Part shown: positions 23,223-23,966 of the stretch, piece after piece
Position numbering within the stretch: the first letter of the stretch is position 1
Layout of the letters: every line of letters starts with the position of its first letter
Assembly: GCA_036584565.1 (NCBI GenBank)
Contig: JAZHDF010000038.1
Span: 1 to 23,966 of the forward strand
Reading direction: 5' to 3'
DNA from: UBA9337 sp036584565
Lineage (GTDB): Bacteria; Patescibacteriota; Minisyncoccia; Moranbacterales; UBA9337
Length of the DNA stretch: 23,966 nucleotides
Position numbers and translations under genes: made by a program
The notes under the pieces: model-generated
What the model saw: only the letters and a program-made list of their open reading frames with translations
What the model was told of the DNA's origin: nothing
The model's database searches: none

Positions 23223-23242
23223 TATGTTAAAAATGATATAAG
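23216..23242 (+). promoter_or_regulatory. Possible rpoD promoter in the dnaG-rpoD gap
   Basis: TATAAG (23237-23242) is preceded by TGA (extended -10, TG at 23234-23235). TTGTTT at 23216-23221 would give a short 15-base spacer. The leader to the ATG at 23320 would be about 70 bases and contains a small inverted repeat (tgcaa 23261-23265 with ttgca 23272-23276). Confidence 0.4.
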
Positions 23243-23319
23243 ATTAAGCAGATAAAGAGTTGCAATTTCTTTTGCATCAATTCTTTTGTTTTTAAATTAA
23301 AATTTTACTTTGCAAAAAA

Positions 23320-23966
23320 ATGGCTATAACCAAAAAGAAAGCGACAAAAAAATCCACTCCTAAAAAAGGCAAAACCAAAGTTTCCGGTCGAAAGCCTTCT
23401 TTGAAAAACAAAAGAAAAACAAAAACGATTTCATCCAAAAAATATATTAAAGCTTCCGGGACTAAAAATAAAAAAGAGATTAAAAAAAGAACTATCAAAA
23501 AAAGCAAAAAACCGATTGTTAAAAAATCGAAAAAAAATCAAAAGAATGTAGGGAAAATCAAGGTTTCATCTTCTGTAAAAAAATCTTCCCCAAAAATAAA
23601 AAGAGTGCCTAAAGCTAAAGCCAAAGATAAAATCAACGCCTTGATTGAGGATCTGGTTTCTAGAGGAAAGCAGCGCGGTTTTATTACTGAGGATGAGATT
23701 ATTCACGCTTTTCCGGATATGGAAAAAAATATTGAAGAATTGGAGGATCTTTATAGCAAGCTGGAGACCGGCGGAGTAAAAATTGTTAGTTCCGGCGAGG
23801 TAATTAAGGAAGAAACTGATAAAATAGGAAGGGACTTTTCGCCGGAAAAAATTGATAAAAAGAAAGAAATTGAAGATGTTGAGCCGAATTATAACGATTC
23901 GGTCCAGATGTATCTGAGGGAAATCGGCAAAGTATCTCTTTTGAAGGCTGATGAGGAAGTGCGGTT
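23320..23966 (+). CDS. rpoD: RNA polymerase primary sigma factor, N-terminal part (runs off the right edge)
   Basis: An open frame of 215 complete codons with no stop before the window edge. Residues 1 to about 100 are an extremely Lys/Ser/Thr-rich, probably disordered tail. Residues about 102-160 (INALIEDLVSRGKQRGFITE and the following EELEDLYSKLE) match sigma-70 region 1.1. Residues about 193-215 (DSVQMYLREIGKVSLL, then DEEV) are the start of region 1.2, the highly conserved DxVxxYLxEIGxxxLL element of RpoD-type factors. The housekeeping sigma factor directs RNA polymerase to -10/-35 promoters; regions 2-4 must lie beyond the window. The position directly after dnaG supports the assignment. 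Its ATG lacks an SD and follows a run of A residues. Confidence 0.93.
   Translation, partial: MAITKKKATKKSTPKKGKTKVSGRKPSLKNKRKTKTISSKKYIKASGTKNKKEIKKRTIKKSKKPIVKKSKKNQKNVGKIKVSSSVKKSSPKIKRVPKAKAKDKINALIEDLVSRGKQRGFITEDEIIHAFPDMEKNIEELEDLYSKLETGGVKIVSSGEVIKEETDKIGRDFSPEKIDKKKEIEDVEPNYNDSVQMYLREIGKVSLLKADEEVR

Overview
This window most likely comes from a Candidate Phyla Radiation (Patescibacteria) genome, probably a Parcubacteria-type lineage. That placement is inferred from gene content and style. It is AT-rich, with short AT-rich intergenic gaps and almost no Shine-Dalgarno sequences. A VirD4/TraG-like ATPase sits next to a two-helix VirB2-like pilin and large Lys/Glu-rich proteins with no recognisable relatives. 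The division genes (ftsQ-like, ftsA-like) are not in a dcw cluster. UGA behaves as a stop (it ends holB), so the window does not look like a recoded SR1/Gracilibacteria-type genome.

Layout. Positions 1-263 hold a non-coding region with nested inverted repeats, a near-consensus leftward promoter and a small GC-rich repeat cluster. Positions 264-3247 are a tight rightward run: a GT4 glycosyltransferase, holB (DNA polymerase III delta prime) and an FtsQ/DivIB-like protein. Positions 3302-3418 look like the decayed 3' end of a second copy of the next gene. Positions 3428-5098 encode a secreted right-handed beta-helix protein. A hairpin with A and T tracts on both sides separates it from two leftward genes for polytopic GT39/PMT-type glycosyltransferases (5147-8676). 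A divergent promoter region at about 8680-8790 follows.

Positions 8791-17101 form a rightward six-gene cluster. It contains two large proteins (the second with a coiled coil and hydrophobic segments), two small acidic proteins (one resembling DUF5663), an 828-residue membrane-anchored VirD4/TraG-like ATPase and a T4SS-type pilin. It looks like a reduced type IV secretion or pilus-like apparatus with no VirB4, VirB6 or VirB8-10 homologue in view. This is the best candidate for an under-described system.

Positions 17201-21310 carry a PfkB-family sugar or nucleoside kinase, an FtsA-like ASKHA protein with a basic C-terminal helix, and a single-pass membrane protein with an alpha/beta-looking cytoplasmic domain. 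The window closes with dnaG and the start of rpoD, the core of the classical macromolecular-synthesis operon. rpoD runs off the right edge and has an unusually long Lys-rich N-terminal tail.

No tRNA, rRNA, CRISPR array, insertion sequence or replication origin was recognised. No gene-free stretch exceeds 300 bases.
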